64,000 bases of DNA, from contig JAFTXN010000003.1 of the NCBI GenBank assembly GCA_017461605.1, positions 62,001-126,000 on the forward strand, written 5' to 3'. Both the position numbers and the translations under genes were made by a program. The stretch is from Bacteroidaceae bacterium (GTDB lineage Bacteria; Bacteroidota; Bacteroidia; Bacteroidales; Bacteroidaceae). This document shows, piece by piece, positions 34,430 through 42,624 of this stretch. A model generated the notes under the pieces. The model did no database searches, was not told the origin of the DNA, and saw nothing but the letters and a program-made list of their open reading frames with translations. Every line of letters begins with the position of its first letter. The first letter of the stretch is position 1.

Positions 34430-35434
34430 ATGGTAAACGTTCCTGTCCTTATACTTTTCTTCAATCGCCCCGAAGCCTTGACAGCGGTATTCAACCAAGT
34501 GCGCAAGGCCCAACCCTCACATCTGTTCCTCTATCAAGACGGTCCGCGCAGCGAGCGCGATATGCCGGGCATCGAGGCCTGTCGTCGCATCGTGGAGAAC
34601 GTGGACTGGCCCTGCGAGGTACATCGCTTGTATCAGGAGAAGAATTACGGCTGCGACCCTTCCAACTACATGTCGCAGCGCTGGGCATTTGAGCATGTCG
34701 ACCGTTGCATCTTCTTCGAGGACGACGACGTCCCCTCCATCAGTTTCTTCGGTTTCTGCGCCGAACTCTTCGAGCGCTACGCCGACGACCCACGCATCTC
34801 GCTCATCACCGGCACCAACTACGACGAGTTTACTCCCGACATGCCATGCGACTACTTTTTTACCACGGCTTTCAACATCAATGGCTTTGGCACCTGGCGT
34901 CGCGTGTTCGAACAGTGGGAAGAGCACTACGAATTTCTGGACGATGCATACACCATGCGCCTGTTGCGCGACCATATCCGGAAATATCGGCACCAACAGG
35001 ACTTCATCGAGTTCTGCCGCTACCATCGCAGCACCGGCAAGGCCTATTACGAGACCTTGTTTCATGCCAACATTTTCCTCAATTCCGGACTCTCCATCGT
35101 GCCACGCGTCAACATGGTGAGCAACTTGGGAGCCTGCGGTGAGGGCACTCACTATTCAGGAAGCAATGCCGACCTGCCCCGTGCCATCCGGCGTATTTTC
35201 GAGATGGGACACCACGACTTACCCCTGCCTCTGAAGCACCCCAAATACATCATCGAGGATGTGGGCTACAAGGATCGGTTCTTCCGCACGCAGGGTTGGG
35301 GACATCCCTGGCTCAAGGTGGGACGCTCGCTGGAGGAGCTGTGGCTCAACCTGCGACATGGCAACTTCCGCCGCATCGGGCAAGCCATGAAAGCCCGCTT
35401 CCGCAAACTCACGGGGCGCGCCCGTTGGGACTGA
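34430..35434 (+). CDS. Glycosyltransferase (GT-A fold, GNT-I/family 2-like)
   Basis: 334 residues from the ATG at 34430 (MVNVPVLILFFNRPEAL); earlier in-frame starts overlap the upstream gene. The N-terminus reads as a nucleotide-sugar Rossmann half with FLYQDGPRS, and RCIFFEDDDVPS supplies the metal-binding acidic motif at about residues 97-108. No membrane segment is evident; a basic C-terminal end (MKARFRKLTGRARWD) could bind membrane. It follows the opine-dehydrogenase-like gene by 76 bp and closes the operon, so it likely adds a sugar to the same glycan. Confidence 0.82.
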   Translation: MVNVPVLILFFNRPEALTAVFNQVRKAQPSHLFLYQDGPRSERDMPGIEACRRIVENVDWPCEVHRLYQEKNYGCDPSNYMSQRWAFEHVDRCIFFEDDDVPSISFFGFCAELFERYADDPRISLITGTNYDEFTPDMPCDYFFTTAFNINGFGTWRRVFEQWEEHYEFLDDAYTMRLLRDHIRKYRHQQDFIEFCRYHRSTGKAYYETLFHANIFLNSGLSIVPRVNMVSNLGACGEGTHYSGSNADLPRAIRRIFEMGHHDLPLPLKHPKYIIEDVGYKDRFFRTQGWGHPWLKVGRSLEELWLNLRHGNFRRIGQAMKARFRKLTGRARWD

Positions 35435-35494
35435 ATCGGTTCGAAACAAAGCGTTCCTAAAATAGAGATTATTCAAACACCGATGAACGATTTT

Positions 35495-35557
35495 CTGCAA
35501 GGCGTTTAGAATTTTCTACAAGCACTGCAGAAATTTCTAAACGCCTTGCAGATTTTC
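35495..35557. repeat. Dispersed modular palindrome, copy D
   Basis: GCAAGGCGTTTAGAATTTTC, ACAAGCACTGCAGAAATTTC and the mirror TAAACGCCTTGCAG. It lies between the convergent glycan operon and the kinase gene. Confidence 0.82.
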
Positions 35558-35590
35558 CGAAAAAGGGTAACTCGATTTTCAATTGCCATC

Positions 35591-35634
35591 AAAGAAAACG
35601 GAGGCCGCTACCTGCTGACGGGTAGCGGCCTCCG
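35591..35634 (-). terminator. Rho-independent terminator of the kinase-containing minus-strand unit
   Basis: CGGAGGCCGCTACC (35599-35612) pairs over 14 bp with GGTAGCGGCCTCCG (35621-35634). On the minus strand it is followed by TTTTCTTT. It may also stop the convergent plus-strand operon. Confidence 0.88.
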
Positions 35635-35658
35635 GTGTTACTAAGCAAAGCCTCAACA

Positions 35659-37269
35659 CTACGGTTTCTGCAACGTAGCAAGGCAGGCTTTGTAGCGATT
35701 CATTTCCTCCGTGTATATAGGGTCGTCGGGCATACCCTCAAGCATTCGATAGGAGTCCTCAAAATAAATGTAAAGGCTCTTCTCCAAACTATCGACGCTG
35801 AACGAGAGTGCTGTGGGCGTGATGCCGGTAGCAGCCGCCAGCGAGTCAGCCTTGTGCGAAAGCACCACAGCCTCGTAGAAGGTGAATGCCGTGGCGTCGT
35901 CGGGCTTCCCGTGCAATCGACGCAACAAGCTGTCGCCTTGCTGATAGAGCACTTCGGCCTGCTGCATCCATTGCTGATAGTTCTGCTCGTCCTGCGGACT
36001 GACTTGAGCCGTCTGCGCCGACATATCCGGTGCTACAGGCTCATCGTCACTGCCGGTGCCAAAAATCAATACAGCAGCCAAAATCGCAACCACTGCTGCA
36101 CCAATAGCACCCCATGGGAGCCATTTCTTCGGTGCTCCCTTGGCGGTGGATTTTCCCGGTGCATCCTTTCCAGCCTGCTGCACCGATGGTTTTGCCTTCG
36201 CGCTGGGGCGCATCAGCCGAGTGCCCTCGTCGTTCGGAGCACCGGTTGAACGTTTCAGCGTAGTGTTTTCTTCGTCACGCGGACTGCGACGGTCGTGTTT
36301 CACAATGGGAGCAGTCTTGGCCGAAACGGCTTGTTCGACCTGCACTTCGACCTCTTCAGTTCCCAACAGAGCCAGGAAATCCCTGACAGTGGGCACGCGG
36401 TCCTTGCGACGCGGCTCCATGGCTTTTTTCACGGCCTCTATCACTCGTGCACTCACACCTCTGTCCTCCAACAACCCGAGGGGCAAACCATCGTTCAGCA
36501 CATCGGACGACTTGGGCGGCGTCTGCGCTGTCAGCATCTTGAAGAGCGTGGCTCCCAACGCATAGACGTCGAGCGTCGGCGAGAAGTCGCGCGAATTTTG
36601 GTCGTTGGCCTGTTCCAGGGGAGCATATCCCGGTGTTCCCAATCCCACGGCCGTGCTCGATTCCGGCTCTCCGCTCTCGTCATACTGCTTCGACAGTCCG
36701 AAATCAATGAGCAACAGAGCACCATCACTGCTCCGGCGCATCACGTTCTTCGGCTTGAGATCGAGGTGAAGCATTTTGCAATCGTGCATATAGGCCAAAG
36801 CATTACCTATGGAGCGAATACAGGCCACAGCTTCGGTTTCGGGCAGACCGCCACGGCTGCAAACATACTCGTCGAGCGACGTACCATCGATGTGCTCCAT
36901 TACATAATAATAGGTATTGTTGGCATCAATGAAGTCGAGCACCTTCACAATGTTGGGATGGCTCATGCGCGAGAGGTTGCGTGCTTCGGTGCGGAACTTC
37001 TGCGCATACTTATGCACCAGTCCGGAGTCCGAACTTTCGGAAATCGAGCCCGTGGCATCGCGCGTGCTGACTTCCTGCATGAAAAACTCCTTGATGGCCA
37101 CCCGGGCCTCGGTTTCGATTTCGCCCAACGGGCCGGCAACCTTCACAAAGCCCGTGGCCAAATACGTTACACCAAACGAACCATTCCCCAACACTCCGTC
37201 GATGCGGTAGCGATAGGTTTCTCCCTGCAACAGAGTGCCCGGAGCTAAAACATTAGTGGGTTGGGACAT
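35659..37269 (-). CDS. Membrane-anchored Hanks-type Ser/Thr protein kinase
   Basis: 536 residues. The cytoplasmic kinase domain (about 20-300) has the Gly loop GVLGNGSFGV, ATP lysine K60 (VAIK), catalytic loop HLDLKPKNVM (D170) and D189-F-G191. The catalytic loop has Leu where RD kinases have Arg, so it is a non-RD kinase. A basic, Ser/Pro-rich linker (310-382) leads to one membrane helix (WLPWGAIGAAVVAILAAVLI, about 383-406) and a periplasmic helical tail with no PASTA repeats. It follows the SUMF1-like gene by 72 bp on the same strand, after the cysQ-DASS pair. Targets unknown. Confidence 0.93.
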   Translation of the reverse strand: MSQPTNVLAPGTLLQGETYRYRIDGVLGNGSFGVTYLATGFVKVAGPLGEIETEARVAIKEFFMQEVSTRDATGSISESSDSGLVHKYAQKFRTEARNLSRMSHPNIVKVLDFIDANNTYYYVMEHIDGTSLDEYVCSRGGLPETEAVACIRSIGNALAYMHDCKMLHLDLKPKNVMRRSSDGALLLIDFGLSKQYDESGEPESSTAVGLGTPGYAPLEQANDQNSRDFSPTLDVYALGATLFKMLTAQTPPKSSDVLNDGLPLGLLEDRGVSARVIEAVKKAMEPRRKDRVPTVRDFLALLGTEEVEVQVEQAVSAKTAPIVKHDRRSPRDEENTTLKRSTGAPNDEGTRLMRPSAKAKPSVQQAGKDAPGKSTAKGAPKKWLPWGAIGAAVVAILAAVLIFGTGSDDEPVAPDMSAQTAQVSPQDEQNYQQWMQQAEVLYQQGDSLLRRLHGKPDDATAFTFYEAVVLSHKADSLAAATGITPTALSFSVDSLEKSLYIYFEDSYRMLEGMPDDPIYTEEMNRYKACLATLQKP

Positions 37270-37341
37270 TTTTCTTCTATACTAAAAAAGATGGGTAAGT
37301 TGTTTTCAAAAGAGCGGGACACCTTCTGAGGAAATCCACAC

Positions 37342-38418
37342 TCACATCACGAGCCGCAGACCCGTTTCGCTGTTCTTGTCGGCATCACCGGCACCGGGTC
37401 GATAGAGGGAGAAGCCGCAATAGGAAGCATCGCTGTGCCACGAGCCTCCACGGTAAGCGCGGATGCTTCCCGTCTCCGGACCTTGGGGATTGGTCTCACG
37501 AGTGGAAGGATAGGCGTAGATGTAGTTGGCACACCATTCGGCCACGTTGCCACCCATGTCGTAGAGCCCCAACTCATTGGGGGCTTTTCCGCCTACTGGA
37601 TGCGTGCTCCGCTCACTGTTCTCCAAAAACCAAGCCACCTCCTGCACATTGTTGCCACCGCAATAAGAGTGATTGAAAGTGCGATTGCCACCACGAGCGG
37701 CATATTCCCATTCAGCCTCAGTGGGCAGACGGAATTTCAAGCCCGTCATGGCATTAAGCCGCTCGATGAAAGCCTGACAATCGTTCCAGCTCACATTTTC
37801 CACCGGATAGTTGGCATATTTGTTGTTCGACTTCAGTTTTTTCTTGATGAAGCCCATCACCTTGTTGTCCTTAAACTCAGACGGGTTGTCGCCCATCACA
37901 GCCATCCAAAGTGCTTGTGTAACTTCGGTCTCGCCGATGTAATAGTCATCCGTCAGGGTGATGTGATGCCGCGCCGAACCATCCTCACCACTGCCTGCGA
38001 CAAAAGTGCCGGCCTCTACCTTGACCATAGTGAAACTCACTTCGCCAACATTGATGGTGCGCTTCTCAAGTTCTTTCTTCCGATTGCGAGCAGCCTGCGC
38101 GGCACTTACCGGCACATGCGGATTGGGTGCCGGCTGTGCAGAGGGCTGCGTGCTTTCTTCCTCGGAGGAGGTATCGGCCGCACGCGAAGGCTTGCGTTTT
38201 TTCTTAGCAGCAGCCTTACACTTCTTAATCCAGCCATTGATTTCGGTACGCTTCTCTCCAAACTTTCTCAGCATGACTGTGAAATGCTGCTCGGCCTGCT
38301 GATATTTTTGCGCCCGATAAAGGTTGACTCCCTTGCTCAGATATTCTTCGTACGACGATGTTTGCGCTCCGACCGGCAGAGCGAGAAGAAGCATGAGAGC
38401 GAGCAAAATTTTTTTCAT
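37342..38418 (-). CDS. Secreted SUMF1/FGE-fold protein with N-terminal TPR-like region
   Basis: 358 residues with signal peptide MKKILLALMLLLALPVGAQ. Residues 20-80 form a TPR-like helical pair (YLSKGVNLYRAQKYQQAEQHF); a Lys-rich and then Ser/Pro/Ala-rich linker follows. The formylglycine-generating-enzyme fold spans about 125-358: VEAGTFVAGSG, ETEVTQALWMAVMG, LPTEAEWEYAARGG, YDMGGNVAEW, RGGSWHSDASYC. In true FGE the last motif has two cysteines (CxxxxC); here the first is Ser, so copper-dependent sulfatase activation is unlikely. Genes of this fold often sit beside Ser/Thr kinases in Bacteroidetes; here the kinase follows by 72 bp. Confidence 0.88.
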   Translation of the reverse strand: MKKILLALMLLLALPVGAQTSSYEEYLSKGVNLYRAQKYQQAEQHFTVMLRKFGEKRTEINGWIKKCKAAAKKKRKPSRAADTSSEEESTQPSAQPAPNPHVPVSAAQAARNRKKELEKRTINVGEVSFTMVKVEAGTFVAGSGEDGSARHHITLTDDYYIGETEVTQALWMAVMGDNPSEFKDNKVMGFIKKKLKSNNKYANYPVENVSWNDCQAFIERLNAMTGLKFRLPTEAEWEYAARGGNRTFNHSYCGGNNVQEVAWFLENSERSTHPVGGKAPNELGLYDMGGNVAEWCANYIYAYPSTRETNPQGPETGSIRAYRGGSWHSDASYCGFSLYRPGAGDADKNSETGLRLVM

Positions 38419-38456
38419 GGTATCTTGATTTTTACAAAATGGATGTTCTTAACTAC

Positions 38457-40028
38457 TCAAAAAGGCCAGAAAATCGGGACCAGCAGGACGTCCATCACAC
38501 CTACTGCGATGTTAAGGGGCAAACCGATTCTGAAGAAATCGGAGAACTTGTAACCGCCCACACCCTGCACTATCAGGTTGGTCTGATAGCCGATGGGAGT
38601 ACAGAAACTGGCTGATGCAGCCACACAGATGGTAACGATGAACGGCATGGGACTGACGCCCAAATGTTGAGCCATCGACACAGCAATCGGGAAGACCAAT
38701 GCCGCGGCTGCATTGTTGGTCATGAGTTCGGTGAAAGTGCTGGATATAATAAAAACGATGGTCAACAGAAGATACGGACTCTGACCCTGACAAACATCAA
38801 CAGCCCAAGCACCAATGGCATCAGCCATGCCGGAATTCTGCATGGCTTTGCTGATGGCAAAAGCCGATGCTATGGTTACGAGAATGTCCCACGAAATAAA
38901 CTTCGTGTATTTCCGAGCCGGGAAGATGTTGCTCCAAGCCATGATGATGGTAGTCAGACAAACGAAGAAGAACATGTCGAACTTCATGCCGGGCACCACA
39001 TTTTGCATCGAGGGAAGTTCGCCTATGGTAGCTCCCAGGATCATCAAGCCAAGCAGCACCACGGTGAACCAACGCTTCTTGAGGCCCATCGGGCTTTGCT
39101 GGCGCGTATCGCTAACCATGAGGAAGAATGACGAGTCCGCCCAGTTGTCCATGAAGACCTCGTCGGCCAAAAGCACAAGCGTATCGCCCTCGCGGAAACG
39201 CTCCTTGCGCATGTCGTGCATCAGCAGGGTGGTACCTGCTCGGCGTATCTCGAGAAGCGTTGCGCCGTATTTCTGCTTGAAATCGAAGTGTTGTACCTGC
39301 TTGCCGATGGCCGGGAAACGTGCTCCGAGCACCACTTCAACTCTGAAGTTGCGCTCATCGTTCTCCTCGCTCACCATCTCGGCCGGCATTTCGCGCCGGT
39401 CGGGAAGCAGAAACTTCGAGAAGAGGAGTATATACAGGGAACAGAAGATGGCGATAGGCAATCCGACATACGCCAGTTCGAACATAGAGAGGCCGCGCAC
39501 ACCGCTCTCAGGATGCAAAGCGGCCTCGTCGAGCGCCATGCCGTGTACCACAAGGTTGGTGGAAGTGCCGATGAGTGTGCACATGCCGCCCACAATCGTG
39601 GCGTACGAGAGCGGAATGAGCAGCTTGGTGGCCGGCTGCTTCATCTTCTCGGCCCAACGCTTGAGCATCGGTGCAAAAATCACCACCACGGGAGTATTGT
39701 TGAGAAAGGCTGATATGAACGAAATGGCCGGCATCATGCGCAGTTGCACATTGCGTATGGAGGTACTTTTGCTCGGCAGGAGGCGATAGAGCAACTGCTC
39801 CAACAAACCCGAGCGACGCACTCCCTCGCTGATGAGGAAGAGCATGGCGACGGTGATCATGCCTTTGTTGGAAAAGCCCTCCAAGACCTCTTTTGGCGTA
39901 AGTATGCCTGCAACAAGGAAAACCACGGCTCCCGAAAGCAAAACCAGCCCGGGGCGAAGCATCTCCTTGATGAGGGCAACAAGCAACAGCAGAACAACGG
40001 CTGTTACGAACAATGCGGAAATTGACAT
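38457..40028 (-). CDS. DASS/SLC13-family sodium:anion symporter with RCK_C domains (probable sulfate importer)
   Basis: 523 residues with about a dozen membrane segments in two repeats. Signature loops: SAFLNNTPVVVIFAP and GTSTNLVVHG in the first half, TNNAAAALVFPIA and TPIGYQTNLIVQ in the second. A soluble insert between halves (about 210-300) with LLEIRRAGTTLLM and FREGDTLVLLA is the RCK_C pair seen in sulfate-type members. cysQ lies 53 bp upstream on the same strand, which supports sulfate as substrate. The downstream SUMF1-like gene starts 38 bp after the stop. Confidence 0.9.
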   Translation of the reverse strand: MSISALFVTAVVLLLLVALIKEMLRPGLVLLSGAVVFLVAGILTPKEVLEGFSNKGMITVAMLFLISEGVRRSGLLEQLLYRLLPSKSTSIRNVQLRMMPAISFISAFLNNTPVVVIFAPMLKRWAEKMKQPATKLLIPLSYATIVGGMCTLIGTSTNLVVHGMALDEAALHPESGVRGLSMFELAYVGLPIAIFCSLYILLFSKFLLPDRREMPAEMVSEENDERNFRVEVVLGARFPAIGKQVQHFDFKQKYGATLLEIRRAGTTLLMHDMRKERFREGDTLVLLADEVFMDNWADSSFFLMVSDTRQQSPMGLKKRWFTVVLLGLMILGATIGELPSMQNVVPGMKFDMFFFVCLTTIIMAWSNIFPARKYTKFISWDILVTIASAFAISKAMQNSGMADAIGAWAVDVCQGQSPYLLLTIVFIISSTFTELMTNNAAAALVFPIAVSMAQHLGVSPMPFIVTICVAASASFCTPIGYQTNLIVQGVGGYKFSDFFRIGLPLNIAVGVMDVLLVPIFWPF

Positions 40029-40081
40029 ATCGCAATCAGAGTTTGACGAGTCTTACATAGGAATATACAATCGCGTTCGGA

Positions 40082-40909
40082 CTACCTCCGTCCTCGCACG
40101 ATGAACCACGGATTCAGCAGCTCGGATTTGTTATATTGCAAAGGTGCATCCACATCCACCTGCCACACTTCGCCACCTGCCGCTCGCACGATGGCATGAC
40201 CGGCTGCAGTGTCCCATTCCATGGTGGGCGCGAAGCGCGGATAGATGTCGGCAGCTCCTTCGGCCACAAGGCATATCTTGAGAGAGCTTCCGGCCGAACG
40301 CAGTTCGAGCGCAGGATGCTCTGTACGCAATTCTTCGATGAAATCGGCCGTTTCGGGCGAGAGATGCGAGCGAGAAGCGACCACCGTATAGGGACGACCG
40401 GTTGCACTTAGGGGAAGTGATTGTGCCTGCGGCGCTATTTCGCTATAAGCATAAAGCCCGGGCTGCACTTGGTCCACCTTGCAGGCTTCTGCACTGCCAT
40501 CAGAACGACAGACGCCCCAATAGAGTGTACGGCTCACCGGCACAAAGATTACTCCCAATACGGGGGCGCCCTCGCGCACCAGCGCAATGTTAACCGTAAA
40601 CTCACCGTTGCGCTTCAGAAACTCCTTGGTACCATCCAATGGGTCGACCACCCAGAGTTCAGACCACTGCCGGCGACACTCATAGGCGGCATGCGCCCCC
40701 TCCTCACTCAGCAGGGGAATATCCAAGGATGAGAGGCGGGCTACGATGGCGGCATGCGCCTTCTTGTCGGCCAAGGTGAGCGGTGAATTGTCGGCCTTGC
40801 GCTCCACTTCCCAATCGGTTTCGGGCGACGTATATACTTGCATGATGGCTTCGCCGGCCTCGACGGCCGCGCAAACAGCCGCATCCAAAAGTGCTTCAGA
40901 TGTTTGCAT
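40082..40909 (-). CDS. cysQ: 3'(2'),5'-bisphosphate nucleotidase CysQ
   Basis: Hydrolyses 3'-phosphoadenosine 5'-phosphate to AMP, clearing the by-product of PAPS use. 275 residues, inositol-monophosphatase fold. Metal-binding motifs: PLLSEEGAH and WVVDPLDGTKEF, and the C-terminal MEWDTAAGHAIVRAAGG. First gene of a minus-strand unit with the DASS transporter. It has its own tandem promoter repeats at 40949-41128. Its pathway partners cysC and cysD lie 15 kb away in this window. Confidence 0.95.
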   Translation of the reverse strand: MQTSEALLDAAVCAAVEAGEAIMQVYTSPETDWEVERKADNSPLTLADKKAHAAIVARLSSLDIPLLSEEGAHAAYECRRQWSELWVVDPLDGTKEFLKRNGEFTVNIALVREGAPVLGVIFVPVSRTLYWGVCRSDGSAEACKVDQVQPGLYAYSEIAPQAQSLPLSATGRPYTVVASRSHLSPETADFIEELRTEHPALELRSAGSSLKICLVAEGAADIYPRFAPTMEWDTAAGHAIVRAAGGEVWQVDVDAPLQYNKSELLNPWFIVRGRR

Positions 40910-40948
40910 AATCGATAATGCGGATTATTAATAATCACTTGTTCTCTG

Positions 40949-41128
40949 CAAAGTTAGTGCAAGGCGAGAGAAAAGCCAAACTTGTTTGAGGTTTTCCGAG
41001 CCGAATCCTAACTTGGAAATGCAAATTCCATTTCAAAAGTTAGTGCAAGGCGAGCGCAGGACAAAAGAAAAACTTGTTTTTATTTTTCCATGCCTAACTG
41101 CAGTATGACCCGGGCTTGGCCAAATCAG
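40949..41128 (-). promoter_or_regulatory. Three tandem 86-bp promoter repeats upstream of cysQ
   Basis: On the minus strand the -7 boxes are TAACTTTG (40956-40949), TAACTTTT (41042-41035) and the degenerate CTGATTTG (41128-41121), each exactly 86 bp apart. Each is preceded by CTCGCCTTGCAC; the proximal copy has a TTTGGCTTTTC segment at the -33 position. The two intact copies are separated by a GGCTCGG-like stretch. Confidence 0.7.
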
Positions 41129-41302
41129 TGCAAGGCGAGAGAAAAACCAAGAATAGCCTGGACAAGCATCTACACCTATGCCAAACGGCTATTGGTCGAG
41201 GAAAAAGCTTTATAAATCGAGCACGTGTTAAACCTTGCGCCGTGCCGAAAGTCATAAGAGCAGATACTGAAAACATATTAACACACTTAAAACTTACAGG
41301 AC

Positions 41303-41806
41303 ATGAAACAGAAAATCTTTGTGCTGCTCATAGCCATGATGACAGCTTGCGGAACATTCGCACAGGCACCATCGAACGATGGCGACAACCGCTCGTCACG
41401 CCGCTTCAATCCCGAAAGAATGGCCAAGCAGATGGCCAACGAGCTGAAGCTTGACGACGAAACCACAGCTTGGTTCAAACCCATCTACATGGAGATGCTC
41501 GACACGCTGATGACCATTCGCAAAGAGGGACACTTGGACCGCGAACGCCGCAACAACCTGACCGACGACGAAGCCGCAGCCTGGGTGGAAGCATCGTTTG
41601 CCAACGAAATGCGCCTGGTGCTTGTGAAGCGTTCTTACTACGACCGCCTGAAGACTCGCCTCACTCCCAAACAACTGTTAGCCGTATTCACACAGCGCGG
41701 ATGGGAAGGCCGTCAGCGCCCCTCATGGCAGGGCAACCGTGACCAGCAGAGAGGTCCCGGAGGATGGCATCGCGGTGGTTTCCCCGGTGGCCACGGTCGC
41801 TTCTGA
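41303..41806 (+). CDS. Small periplasmic protein, Spy/CpxP-like
   Basis: 167 residues with signal peptide MKQKIFVLLIAMMTACGTFA. The mature part is helical and charged: MAKQMANELKLDDETTAWF, then VKRSYYDRLKTRLTPKQLLAVF, which resembles the LTxxQ motif of Spy/CpxP periplasmic chaperones. The last 35 residues are Gly/Arg/Trp-rich (GPGGWHRGGFPGGHGRF). The Cys at residue 16 could suggest a lipoprotein, but AQ cleavage after it is more likely. Stands alone, convergent with the ompH cluster. Function inferred only from shape. Confidence 0.65.
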   Translation: MKQKIFVLLIAMMTACGTFAQAPSNDGDNRSSRRFNPERMAKQMANELKLDDETTAWFKPIYMEMLDTLMTIRKEGHLDRERRNNLTDDEAAAWVEASFANEMRLVLVKRSYYDRLKTRLTPKQLLAVFTQRGWEGRQRPSWQGNRDQQRGPGGWHRGGFPGGHGRF

Positions 41807-41842
41807 TAAGGCACTGAAACCAACAGCCCCATCTTTCAAAAA

Positions 41843-41905
41843 TCTACAAGGCGTTTAGAATTTTCTGCAAGCACTGCAGAATTTTCTAAACGCCTTGCAT
41901 TTTTC
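41843..41905. repeat. Dispersed modular palindrome, copy E
   Basis: ACAAGGCGTTTAGAATTTTC, GCAAGCACTGCAGAATTTTC and the mirror TAAACGCCTTGCA, ending in TTTTTC. Between two convergent genes. Confidence 0.82.
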
Positions 41906-41979
41906 TCCCCCTCCCACTCCGACCCAACGACCTGCACCCCATAAGGTTCGGCAAACACTGACCGACATTTCACACCGAC

Positions 41980-42016
41980 ACAGAAAAAGGCGGCACCTCG
42001 CGTGAGATGCCGCCTT
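41980..42016 (-). terminator. Terminator of the bamA-ompH unit
   Basis: AAGGCGGCA (41987-41995) pairs with TGCCGCCTT (42008-42016); on the minus strand it is followed by TTTTTCTG. Confidence 0.85.
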
Positions 42017-42047
42017 CACATTATGTGTTCTCAGAAAAGGCTCGGGC

Positions 42048-42569
42048 TTAGCGCGCTGTGCTGATGCCGAGCTTCTGCATGATAGCCTTGGTGATGTCGG
42101 TGCTGAGCGCCTCGTTGAGATAGAGACCGTCGGTCGAGGGATTGCTGCGGTCGATGGCGTAGATATAGCTGCCCTCTTTCACCACGGCATTCACAGCCTC
42201 GGTAACCTTCAGGAGGATGGGCTGCATCTTGTTCTGACGAGCCTGCTGGAAGGCTTTCTGATTGTCTTCATAGGCCTGACGGATGCGAGCATCGAGTTCC
42301 TGCAATTCCTGCTGCTTGCGCTGCACGATGTTGTCGGGAGTAGAGTCGTTTACCTCGCGACGATATTTCTCCACCTTTGCTTCCAATTCCTTCTGCATCT
42401 CCTGCAAATCGGTTTCATACTTCTTACCCATCGCCTCGAGTTCGGTCATGGCTGTGGTGTAGGCAGGATAAACTTTGAGAATCTCATCGCTATTGAAGTG
42501 AGCGAACTTTTGAGCAAAGATGCTCAGAGGTGCCATAAAGAGCACCAGCATAAGGATTTTCTTCATCAT
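42048..42569 (-). CDS. OmpH/Skp-family periplasmic chaperone (second copy)
   Basis: 173 residues, signal peptide to about IFAQ (residue 20). The Skp fold is seen as an N-terminal strand (KFAHFNSDEILKVYP), a long charged coiled coil (about 45-125, with KYETDLQEMQKELEAKVEKY and RKQQELQELDARIRQAYED), and a C-terminal strand. It binds unfolded outer-membrane proteins for delivery to BamA. It is the last gene of the uppS-bamA-ompH-ompH unit, 55 bp after its paralogue, and is closed by a terminator. Two adjacent Met codons make the start uncertain by one residue. Confidence 0.92.
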   Translation of the reverse strand: MMKKILMLVLFMAPLSIFAQKFAHFNSDEILKVYPAYTTAMTELEAMGKKYETDLQEMQKELEAKVEKYRREVNDSTPDNIVQRKQQELQELDARIRQAYEDNQKAFQQARQNKMQPILLKVTEAVNAVVKEGSYIYAIDRSNPSTDGLYLNEALSTDITKAIMQKLGISTAR

Positions 42570-42624
42570 GTTTTATATATTTTTGGTTTGTTTCTTAGAA
42601 TTTCGCGCGGCGAAGGTAGCCTTT

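Noticed and set aside
37342-38418. Sulfatase-activating formylglycine-generating enzyme
   Set aside because: The first active-site cysteine is Ser in RGGSWHSDASYC, and no sulfatase gene is in the window.
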